This document shows, piece after piece, positions 12,341-23,119 of a stretch of 64,000 nucleotides of DNA (its first letter is position 1; each line of letters starts with the position of its first letter). Under the pieces are notes generated by a model. That model was not told where the DNA came from. It saw only the letters and a list, made by a program, of their open reading frames with translations, and did not search any database. The stretch is taken from assembly GCA_903813345.2 (NCBI GenBank), contig CAIIXF020000005.1:24367375-24431374 (forward strand), written 5' to 3'. Position numbers and translations under genes: made by a program. The stretch is from Owenia fusiformis (lineage: Eukaryota; Annelida; Polychaeta; Sabellida; Oweniidae).

Positions 12341-13639
12341 TGTAACAACCCACCAAATTCAGATACACTTATAGCATAATTTCTCTTATTATTTGGTGTG
12401 CTGTTACTGTATTTATCTCTATATTTAATCAGATTTTAACTTTAATCGTTTATAAGTTGTACGTTTATATGCATTCAGCTGATATTCACTCTCAAGAAGA
12501 ATGCCAATCTCCAAATACATACTTTTCAGTGATGGCGTATTGATATTTAACTGCAAATAGTGCAGAATATAGTCCCAAGATTTGATCCAGTAATTAGCAT
12601 TAATTATAAGCAATTTACTTTAATCACAGCTTCTTAAACATGTTTATTTATGTTCATCATATTTTGATATCAGTATTAGGTATGAAATACTTTTGTTTGT
12701 TAAGTTAGTATTCGGCGTAAGGTTTTCCTCAGTTGAGAAGTTTGGTTTGTGTTCTGTTTAGATTTCAACTGTAAGGCTGCTAATGGATATATCTCCTGCG
12801 TTTCGATCGATTTTGCAGTATTTCGACTCTATTGGTGTTAGGTAAATATATATTTGTATTAATCAAATGATGATCAACAAATTGATATATGTTTTATGAC
12901 ATTCTGTTATGAGATTTGACATGAAAGTTACCTTGAAATGTATATAATGCTCCGGCCCAAAAGTTGCCCAGGATCCCCTTTACATCTACTCTAGTCCCAG
13001 GACCATGTATCCTATTAGAGAGATGTATTTCCCCTTCCCAAAGTACCCCACAGTCCAGCTTTCCCAGTCTCTGGAAATTCCGGCAGTCATATTGCAAATT
13101 TCCGGGCAAATTTCCAACCATGTAGCTCGTGTTAGTCACGTGCTAGTCACTTGATAGTCACTTGTTAGTCACTTTCTAGTCACTTGCTAGTCACTTGTTA
13201 GCTCGTGTTAGTCACTTGTTATAATTCGTGCTAGTCATTGTTAGTCCATGTTAGTCACTTTATATACAGAAACTTCTCCCAGAACACAGTTTGATTATTC
13301 ATAACTAATTTTTACTGTACTGTTGTCATTGTTATCTTAAATATCTTAAAAATATATACACCTGTAAATATGTTTCTTTAAAACTTTTGTCGTGTTATAT
13401 TTCTTAAGGTGATATTATTCCCCCCTTCATGAGACAATTCCAAGTATAATCAAGATGTAGAGATTTTTGCCAGAGCGCCATCTTTCTTTCGACATAAAAG
13501 TTTATTTCCTATAAGACTCATTGTAAAGACGATGTTTTACACCCTCCATAATTAACTTAGAATAAAGCTCATAATTTTAACCAATAACATCTCCCTCTCT
13601 TTTAACCACGCTACCACAATGAGTTGAGGGAATGTTACA
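12341..13639 (+). repeat. 5' LTR
   Basis: Begins with TGTAAC and ends with GTTACA, a short inverted repeat typical of LTR ends. It includes an array of about a dozen TAGTCACTTG-like units at 13132-13260. The short open frames inside (minus strand 12425-12613 and 12894-13139) repeat exactly in the other LTR and are not genes. Confidence 0.95.
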
Positions 13640-13644
13640 CTGGC

Positions 13645-13660
13645 TGGCAGCGGTGGAATT
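13645..13660 (+). other. Primer-binding site, tRNA-Leu type
   Basis: TGGCAGCGGTGGAATT begins with TGG (pairing with the tRNA CCA end) and matches the complement of a tRNA-Leu acceptor and T-stem, with one mismatch at position 13. It sits five bases past the 5' LTR, the expected place for first-strand priming. Confidence 0.7.
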
Positions 13661-14574
13661 TTGATAGGTCCCGCCCTATCAAGACCCACGTTTTTTGTGA
13701 TTCTATGTCCGTTTTTAGTTACCTACAGTGAAACTATTCAGACCACCCAGTCCCCATAGCCTACCATAGGGACTGCCCCTTTTGATTAATGCAGTAGTTT
13801 TCCCTAAATCTACTTCCTGTTAAAGTGGCCACCTCCATTATACACCTTTATGGTATGTTTTCCCCACCTTGCATACCATTTTATTCCATTACAGTGAAAC
13901 CATTGATACTTGAACGATGCCCATAAAGGCCCTTGTAACAAATTATCATGATATATTAATATCCCCGTCCATCCCTTGTTTGTGAGTTTCTTTTTTGTTT
14001 GTTTGTCATGCTGGACATGATGAGCATTTAAGAGATAGCTTGGGTACGCGCGCACCCATACGAGGCAATGAACGTCCCTGTAAATGTTACCTTAAAGTCC
14101 AAGCACCTCACAGACTGTGTCCAATAATATCAGTCATGAAATGTGATATATTCCTCACTGTATCCAAATCTCCAATAGTCCATGATGTCAATACCCCTGG
14201 CATCAATTATAACTAATTCTGTTGTCTCTCCACCAACAGAACATGGCACATGTCCTAACCACAGTGCGTACACCAGACCAACCCGAGAAGTTGAGCATTC
14301 AGGTGCTCTTATTTAGATAAATATAATGTATATACCAGTAAGTAAGATCTCATCCCAGCCCACATGAGATCTTTGTAAATAGTCAAGGGGCCGATGATAC
14401 GAAATTCAGGTGTGTTATTGCCTATAAGTTTAGGTAGTATTGTCTATATGATTAGGCAGTGTTCTCCACTGTTTGGTTTGAAAATAGGGGTTAAAGTAAG
14501 TGTATTGGCAAAGAGTCATGTACATATAAGTTAGGCCAAGTGGTCTTATAAGGTCCCTTCAGATAGCGAGGCAG

Positions 14575-14893
14575 TTACGGCCATAACTGTCGCCAATGGT
14601 AGTCAGTTACCCACCCACGGAAAATTGATTATTAAATATCTGTTGAGTAGGGGGTTAATTTCCAACAGTCTATGTATGTTGCTGAAATTCAATATCCATG
14701 CATTCTGGGTCGCGACTTCCTGAAAAGTCATGAGACTGTTGTTGATGTGAAAGCTAGCTTGTTGTCTTTAAAGAAAAGACCAGCATACTTCGTTAAAGCA
14801 TTGTTATTGCCCCCGCCTGGGTTGAATGTCCTGAAACAGTGGAAATCCAAGTTCGCCCCAAGTATTGAATGTATTGCTGTAGCCCTTTTGTAA
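14575..14893 (+). pseudogene. Broken retropepsin (protease) relic of the LTR element
   Basis: The frame at 14672-14893 contains PCILGRDFLKSH, the ILGxDFL signature of the C-terminal part of retrotransposon aspartic proteases. An upstream segment in another frame (about 14575-14620) reads like the ITVANGSQLP loop of the same domain, so at least one frameshift separates them. The catalytic D-T/S-G was not seen. No gag, reverse transcriptase, RNase H or integrase follows. It is a non-functional remnant. Confidence 0.6.
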
Positions 14894-15547
14894 ATAATAA
14901 ATCCGTCGGATTCCATTGTCTCTACAAATCAGCAATTTCAACGATGTAGAAAGGATACTTTTCCCAAAACTTTTGCTGCCTTGGGTAAAGAATTCAAAGT
15001 AGTGATTAAGGTACAGCCAGCTGGAGACTGGTTAGAATAGCCCCTTAGACAGTGTACATAATGTAAATATTATATTCTTATAGAATATAAATAGTCCCGG
15101 AACAGTCAGACATTGTTCTTATTGAATTAACAAGGTGGATGTTGTTCAAGTAGACCAACTACAGACAAGTAGTGTTTTAATAAAGACTGAATTAGTGCTT
15201 GATAGTCCCAAGCTGTCCCATTATTCCATATAGTTCCAAAAGATGGAGCCATTGGTCCCGTGGTGAACGAATTCAAATAGAATTCAAATTGGAAGGTTTT
15301 TATGAAACTTGAATACATATTGTTTCTATGAAACCGTATGTCATTATTAGTCCAAAAGTCCAAGTTAGACCCGATAAGAATGGATGTCCCATAGGAAAAT
15401 CCCAATGTCCTGAGATACCTGGAAACGAATGCTATTGTATTTATTTCAATGTTACGAATTATCCAAGATTGATGACCTGTTAAGGTATCCTAATCCCCGT
15501 AGAAATGAGTTGATCATTCAAATTGCCCCTGTAGATGAGGAGATGTG

Positions 15548-15925
15548 TACCCTTTGCATTCGTTTGACTTCACTTCTTAAAAGAGAGCTTCGTCTTCACT
15601 CTTTCAAACTAGAATAAACCTGTGAACTCACCGCGCCAATCAGTGTTCGTCGGCCAAATTTGACCGACGTTCTATATATGGTCATCCCTTCTAACGTCAT
15701 CGTTGAGCCCGGAATTGACCAATGACATGCGCATATTTAACTAGAACGCATTTGGCGTATGTTTCTTCAAGCTCGCTGACTGGTGGAAGAAAGGTCAGCG
15801 CGTAGGTCAGAAGTGATTTATTACCCAAACTGTCACCGGTACCCGTCGTTGGGGCGGGGCTACTAAACTGTAATATGGTCTCTACTAGGCAGAGTGTAGT
15901 TTAACTAGACTCTGCACGCAGGGTA
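15548..15925 (+). mobile_element. 378-bp MITE, copy 1 (9-bp target duplication)
   Basis: Starts TACCCTTTGCATTCG and ends GCACGCAGGGTA, with TACCCT/AGGGTA as terminal inverted repeat. It is flanked by the perfect 9-bp duplication GGAGATGTG (15539-15547 and 15926-15934). It lies inside the LTR retrotransposon. It carries CCAAT motifs, a TATATA stretch, a CGTCGG/CCGACG palindrome and a GGGGCGGGGC box. A 9-bp duplication points to the Mutator-like superfamily (inference). No transposase is encoded. Confidence 0.9.
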
Positions 15926-16446
15926 GGAGATGTGTCCCATGTCCCTTATTTGTGAGAATATGAAAAATTGACTTATGTACCGATGGTGTGACCCTGGCCC
16001 GTTATTGGTTTACTTTCTGGTGTATTGCTATTTCACGATAGGATGTCTGTGTAGCAATGTTTCAGGGATGCAGAACAGAAGATGTCAACTTAACCAGATG
16101 CAAGCTGAAGATTCAACACAATTTACAGACCTGTCAACCTCTCATATATTTTTTACGGGAATCTACCGACCATTAAAGAACACTGAGAAATAATCTCAAA
16201 TGCATGAAGTTTGAACATTTGGTGCATTGACAAGATTGATGTCAGATAATAAACTGCAGTGAATGAACTGTTGAACTTTGATATTGCAGCTCCAGAGAAG
16301 AATGTAGCGATATATGATAGAATAATGACAGTGTGAAATTACTATAATTTTAGGTGCTGACATTACATGTTTATCAAATTAAGGACTTCCATTTTTTTTA
16401 TTTTTAAAGCGTGTTCGGGTCGAACACTTATTAAAGAGGGAAGCTG

Positions 16447-17745
16447 TGTAACAACCCACCAAATTCAGATACACTTATAGCATAATTTCTCTTATTATTT
16501 GGTGTGCTGTTACTGTATTTATCTCTATATTTAATCAGATTTTAACTTTAATCGTTTATAAGTTGTACGTTTATATGCATTCAGCTGATATTCACTCTCA
16601 AGAAGAATGCCAATCTCCAAATACATACTTTTCAGTGATGGCGTATTGATATTTAACTGCAAATAGTGCAGAATATAGTCCCAAGATTTGATCCAGTAAT
16701 TAGCATTAATTATAAGCAATTTACTTTAATCACAGCTTCTTAAACATGTTTATTTATGTTCATCATATTTTGATATCAGTATTAGGTATGAAATACTTTT
16801 GTTTGTTAAGTTAGTATTCGGCGTAAGGTTTTCCTCAGTTGAGAAGTTTGGTTTGTGTTCTGTTTAGATTTCAACTGTAAGGCTGCTAATGGATATATCT
16901 CCTGCGTTTCGATCGATTTTGCAGTATTTCGACTCTATTGGTGTTAGGTAAATATATATTTGTATTAATCAAATGATGATCAACAAATTGATATATGTTT
17001 TATGACATTCTGTTATGAGATTTGACATGAAAGTTACCTTGAAATGTATATAATGCTCCGGCCCAAAAGTTGCCCAGGATCCCCTTTACATCTACTCTAG
17101 TCCCAGGACCATGTATCCTATTAGAGAGATGTATTTCCCCTTCCCAAAGTACCCCACAGTCCAGCTTTCCCAGTCTCTGGAAATTCCGGCAGTCATATTG
17201 CAAATTTCCGGGCAAATTTCCAACCATGTAGCTCGTGTTAGTCACGTGCTAGTCACTTGATAGTCACTTGTTAGTCACTTTCTAGTCACTTGCTAGTCAC
17301 TTGTTAGCTCGTGTTAGTCACTTGTTATAATTCGTGCTAGTCATTGTTAGTCCATGTTAGTCACTTTATATACAGAAACTTCTCCCAGAACACAGTTTGA
17401 TTATTCATAACTAATTTTTACTGTACTGTTGTCATTGTTATCTTAAATATCTTAAAAATATATACACCTGTAAATATGTTTCTTTAAAACTTTTGTCGTG
17501 TTATATTTCTTAAGGTGATATTATTCCCCCCTTCATGAGACAATTCCAAGTATAATCAAGATGTAGAGATTTTTGCCAGAGCGCCATCTTTCTTTCGACA
17601 TAAAAGTTTATTTCCTATAAGACTCATTGTAAAGACGATGTTTTACACCCTCCATAATTAACTTAGAATAAAGCTCATAATTTTAACCAATAACATCTCC
17701 CTCTCTTTTAACCACGCTACCACAATGAGTTGAGGGAATGTTACA
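16447..17745 (+). repeat. 3' LTR
   Basis: Same length as the 5' LTR with no difference seen at an offset of 4,106 bp, including the TAGTCACTTG-like array at 17238-17366. It ends 225 bp from the stop codon of the Not homeobox gene, which is transcribed towards it. Confidence 0.95.
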
Positions 17746-17969
17746 AAACTACATTGATTACTCAATTGGGTTTAATACCAGCAATATAACAACTTGTAGA
17801 TTTATAACAATATACTGCGCACAAAAAGTCTCAATCCTACTATTACGCGTGTGGGAGTTGGCGTTAACACTTGATCACAATTTGGAAAGTGAGATTACAA
17901 TCAGAAATGTCGATCTTTCTCATTTTAGTCTTTCCTAGTATCCTATCTTGCGCATGTTTATTTCCTGTA

Positions 17970-20926
17970 TTATGGCAGGTCGGTGTTTCCACAAGTCTGT
18001 AAACTGGTAACATTGGCACTATTAATGTCTGCTGATGTAATTAACTCAGAAATAGCACTAGCCTTATGATCGATGTCTGTTAGATCAAAGTCGTCTGCGA
18101 TGAAAATGTCGTCTGCTACCTCATTGTTGACAGCAGTTTCCTGGTCATGTCGGATTTGTTCCAGCTTGGCTTGCTGTTCCTCGAAATTTTGCTTTCTCCA
18201 TTTGATTCTCCTAAAAGTTGTTAATGTGAAAAAGTTAAATGTGATAATTGCGTTTTCAAACGCAAGAGTGTATCAAGCTAAGACATCTTGATTGGAACAT
18301 CCTGAGACGAAAGAAACTCATGAATTAGTAGTGTGGAAGAATAAGAATAAAAAGTACATGACACATGTTAATCCATCAAGCCGTAACGCCAACATGATAA
18401 ACCATGGCATCTCATTTTCTCTCAGTTTGAGAGCCTTTGGCGAAAAAAAAGATGCTATGAGTATCAGAATGTCGTAACGCATGAATCAATTAAGTGACAA
18501 TATTTAAACAGTGACAATTATCGTGTCATTTTTGTGCTGGCAGAAATGTGTCGCGTGTGATATGATTAGATCAAAATTAAGTGTTTTACAAATTGCGTGT
18601 GTTCCATCACTTTTCATGAACACATGATTACATCTAATTGCGAACCTTGTTTCTTAAAATTTTATTGGATGAATTTAAGTAATCGATGACTGTAAGGAAT
18701 AATCAGCCAATGTGCACCATTTTATAAATGTAATGTTGTCATTCTTAACAAGACAATTTCGAGACTTACCTGTTCTGGAACCAAACTTTCACCTGTGCCT
18801 CTGTGAGATTCAAGCTGATGGCAAGATAATATCTGCAAATAATATAGAACTTATTGACCAATCCTCGTTTGTTTGTTTTCAAAGTTAAATGCTGTAAAAG
18901 TTAAGAACATTTGGGACAAAGATAAGGGAAAGAAGCAATTTGAGAGTAATTTTTTAAGAAAATGCAACACTTTTAAAATGTTTTTGTTTGTTTTTAGCAT
19001 TCAATGTCATGCATGTTTTCTAAAGAGTGCAACGGTTGTGACTAAATATTTCGCGTGATAATCATTTAATTTTTAAGGTTATTTATTAAAATTACAGAAG
19101 GGAGAGACGTCCCCTTTTTCAATTTTAGAGAGTTTCGACATTACTGCATCTGACAATTCATTTTTAGAAAATAAAATTGGGTTGAAATGGAAACATGATT
19201 TTTGAAAAGATCGGTTCTCACATTTTATACTCTATTTTCCCTCTTATTCCCAAATGAATAATTTCATATATATTAATTCACACATGCCGAGTAAAGAGTA
19301 AATGACAAATGTTATAACTGCTTTTGAAAATAGAGCAAATAAAACATTTTTACACATTTTTGACACTGACGCCATTAGATGTTCAGTTGAAACTGAATAT
19401 TTTATTATAAGACATTCCTCAGACATTGACTAAAATCTTCCAAAGAATTTAACGACTTATTATTCCTCTATCATTTACGAATCTTTGAACTGTACATTAA
19501 AAAGAATTCATAATTTTGGGAAGGCTAATGTGGTAATAAACCAATAAAAACATCAATATTATATCTAATATACCACAAGGAGCTTCATTCTAAAGGAGCG
19601 TCTTCAAAAGTTAATACAAAAATCGACGAATCAATAATGGGCTTGATGTTAGTTTCATCTACATGTATACTATATAGAGATTAGAGAATGTATCTCTTTA
19701 TATATGCTCTTTATAATGAATAAAAGTGCATTAATTTCTGTTTGGCATGTGTCACGCCCTCTTTCTCTCTAGAAAATGGTGCTAGGTAACATTTTGTTTT
19801 CAGTGCGTTTTGAAATGTTTTCCCTCTCTTCGGTGAAGTTGGATAGATGTATTTTTTTAGTTCAATCTCTAATGCGACGGTGCATTGTTGATTCGTAATC
19901 ATTATCGTAGACGTTGATTTGGTAGTTACATTTATGACTGGTGTTTGATATACCTTTCTGTCCCCACCATGTATTGCTGACGTTCGAATTCCTCTTCCAA
20001 ACGCTCAAGTTGTTCCGGAGTAAAGATGGTCCGCACTCTCTTTGACTTCACATCTCCCCAGTTGAGGTCGCCGCACTGCTCGAGCCCTTCGATTTCTAAA
20101 AACAATTTCAGTAATTATATAATGAATACGAATAAGTTGACACATACAGATTTTTATTTTGTTGAAACTTTGTTGGTTTTCAGTTTTCAATGTCTTCCAT
20201 ATTCATCCGGCTGTGATGGAATTACGTTTGTTAGATTTAGATTTAATTTTATTAAAGTGATGAAACATTGCCATTATAAAATGAAATCGAATACAAGAAA
20301 AGTGTACGCAAGTAAATGATTATTAATATGAAGTAAACAAAAAATAATCAAATCAAGTAATTACCTTTGGGTAAAGCTCTGCAATCATTTTTTGAAACCA
20401 TCGAGCCGCGTAGCTGTTGATTTGAGTAATGGCTGTGAAAATATGGATGTGGTCGAACAATCTGTGACAAGCTGGATTTAGATTTTCGGGCCTGCATATA
20501 TTCCATATTATGGATTGTGTTTGGGAGGGCAACTTCAGAATCACGGGACCTATTTAGTCCCAATATTGCGTCGATCATAAATGACGAAGTGCGTTTAGCT
20601 TCCCTGTTCATAACTGTCATTTGTGGTGCGTTTGCCACCTCTGCTTTGTCGTATGGCATCGTGTTGGGCACATTTCCTATTCCTTGGGGCACTGTTCCCC
20701 GGGGAATCATGCCTTGGTGAAACTGCATCATGCCTGCTACTCGGGGGAGTGGTAAGTATCCAGGGAAACACATAAATTGATGATGCTGGGGCATTAAAAC
20801 TGGAGCAGATGGCGCTGTAGATTGATGCCCTGTGTATAAAGATCGAAGTGTTTTTGTTTCCTCACTCACAGATGATGTATCCAATCTTTCGATGCCCGTC
20901 ATATTTGCTTCTTTTTCCGAATCCAT
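17970..20926 (-). CDS. not: Not/Noto-type homeobox transcription factor
   Basis: Four exons: 20926-20365, 20095-19954, 18832-18770 and 18210-17970, with phases fitting, encode 335 residues. The homeodomain is residues 205-264: KRVRTIFTPEQLERL in helix 1, QQYMVGTER before helix 2, and VKVWFQNRRIKWRKQ in helix 3, with Gln50 and Asn51. The TPEQLERLE...QQYMVGTER block is what I recall of Not (notochord homeobox) proteins rather than Emx, Vax or Bsx. An eh1-like repressor motif (SSFMIDAILGL, residues 114-124) recruits Groucho/TLE in this class. The tail is acidic (ADDIFIADDFDLTDID). Introns interrupt homeodomain codons 31 and 52. The likely role is an embryonic DNA-binding repressor in axial or midline tissue. 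An AATAAA on the minus strand lies only 8 nt after the stop (17962-17957). Confidence 0.92.
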
Positions 20927-23115
20927 GCGTTCAGGACTTTGTATTCAGAAACGTCAATAGCTGGTCTGAGTATGACAATTTTCACCAGTATAATGCCTGA
21001 ACAATAGTCGTTAATTTCCTAATATGTCCTGAATTGTTTTTTCTTATATAGAGGATATCGTTCTTTATTTATATCGATGTTAATATCACTAACTATCTGA
21101 AAATTGCCAGAATTATTTATTCTTGCGGCAGATCTTAAATTGTCGCACTTTTATCTCGCGTGTTAATGATCTTCAATAACTATGGCAAGTTGTTTGACTC
21201 GTCATTCGATACCTGACTCGCGTTTCGTTCTTTAGAAGATTGTTTGCAGTCTGGCGTCAATTTCACAATAAAGGTGAGCATTTTTGCAATTCCGTGTGCA
21301 TCTTCGATATTTCCTAACGATTTTGATTGGTTCTTGATTTGTAATACCACGTGATGTTACGTAAGAATTTATGGATCAAATGCAAGTCCACCCGGCCCCC
21401 TCTCTTGATTTTAATCTGCACGTGCAAACAGCTACTAGATTATTGTATAGGCCTAGTTCAGTAGTATCCTGTACACACAATTTCTATAATGTGATTTAAT
21501 GTTCGCTTGTAAAGTGAGATTTGACTTGCTAAGTATCAAAATGCTGTTTTCATTTCATATAGTTTTCCTCATGAGTGAATAACATTATTTATTCTATCAC
21601 TTTAATATCCTGTTAGGTGGTACATAGTATTTTTATTAAATTCTTTCAAATTATCTCCTAAAGTAGGCTGGTATGTTCATCAACATGCAACGTGCCATAA
21701 TCTATTGGGATACATTTAATTTGATACACGTCGCATGGCTGCGCTTTCAAAACAAATTATCAATAGCAAAAGTTTCGGTTCGTGATTCTTTTTGTCGTTT
21801 TTGCGAGTTGACAAGTCTGACATGTCCCCAAGGTGTGAACCTTACGCCCAGGTGGGATATCTTTTGTACCATCATGATGACTTCTTACACAATTTACGTT
21901 TTCAATTGATTAGCATAATCCGTTTTATCAACACGGCGTCATCGGTGTAAATGATATTCTATATTCATATTTTCTTATTGCCGAATCGGTGCTATCAAGT
22001 GGAATATATTATACAATTCGCCACTTTCAAAGTTATTTATCTTCAATCGATTTTAAATTGGGTGGAATGCTTTGATTAATTGTAAACAGAATTTTGAAAT
22101 CCTTTAATGATCTCATTAAACTAAAATTTGAACAATTAATTGACATATTTAATGAATTAATCGTTAATTTCCCACAGTATTCAATTAAACACGTAGTGTG
22201 TTTGCGGATTAGGCCCGTAACATCAATAAACGTTTCTTCGATTGAGCCCATCAAACATGTGAATTAAACATATGTAAACATACACGATTTAATTAACAAA
22301 TAATAATTGAATTTAAGTCATAAACATTTCATTAGAACATGTTTAATTTTTCTTCATACTTTATTTAAAGATTAAAGGGATGTTTCAACTAACATTCAAC
22401 AGTTAACACAAAAGATCTTATACAAACCTATCGAACGCTTATATTTTCAAAGAAAACAAATAATTCATTTTACTCGTCCTCAGTTTTCAGGTTTCAACTG
22501 GATTTGAAGATTAATATTTTTGTATTTATTTTTTGTAGTTAATTTTGTGTAGTCTTCTTTCTTTTTGCCTAAAACATATATTGTACATAATTTATTTATT
22601 TTACTTGTATACGTATAAAGTAAAAATGAAAGAAGAAATAAAATTTGTTTTGTTAAAACTAAAACGTTTTTCTGTTAGCTTTGTACATAACGACATAATT
22701 TAACCGATATGAAAGCTTTAAATCGATTTGAAGGCGTGGGCTAAAATAACGCAGCAATTTACGAGACAGGAGTACGGTATTCAATGGAATGTGGAGGCAA
22801 AATTCAAAATGAGCAAATTAATTAATCATTCAAACTTATTAAACAAATCGCATTAGACTCTTGATCGTTTATGGGGAATAATGGCGTTTAATAAAGGACG
22901 GAATTCTGTCTAATAAGGCAAGAATGCAGTTGTGTTTTCTCAATTAAATGATGTCCATCTTATAAAGGTCTTATTAAAGGTTTCTTCACAGCTTTAATGA
23001 GTTTTACTACAATAAATCTGATAAATATGTTAAGCTTAACTGTTTATCCATGGAAACACAGATTTCATCATCATGGATTATTGAATAGTGTCATTAGGCG
23101 TCGTTTTTGGAACAT
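20927..23115. other. Intergenic upstream of the Not gene; candidate regulatory DNA
   Basis: No coding exon was found. From about 22060 to 22330 and again at 22800-22960 the sequence is unusually rich in ATTA/TAAT homeodomain cores and AATTAATTAAT-like runs. A TEAD-type element TGGAATGTGG is at 22785-22794. These are weak motif matches only; conservation data would be needed to call an enhancer. Confidence 0.3.
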
Positions 23116-23119
23116 AATA

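Larger units (their letters stand above)
12341..17745 (+). mobile_element. Young non-autonomous LTR retrotransposon (Ty3/gypsy-like)
   Basis: Two direct repeats, 12341-13639 and 16447-17745, are each 1,299 bp and start TGTAACAACC and end GAATGTTACA. I read both through and found no difference. The 4-bp duplication AAAC flanks the element at 12337-12340 and 17746-17749. Five bases inside the 5' LTR lies a primer-binding site TGGCAGCGGTGGAATT (13645), which fits the 3' end of a metazoan tRNA-Leu with one mismatch. A purine tract AAAGAGGGAAG precedes the 3' LTR. The 2.8-kb interior has only a broken protease relic and a MITE; no reverse transcriptase or integrase is seen. Orientation follows the primer site and purine tract. 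Such an element must have been copied by enzymes of a relative elsewhere in the genome. Confidence 0.93.

Noticed and set aside
12425-13139. Minus-strand frames of 62 and 81 codons, identical at 16531-17245
   Set aside because: They are LTR sequence; the identity reflects the LTR pair, not a gene duplication.
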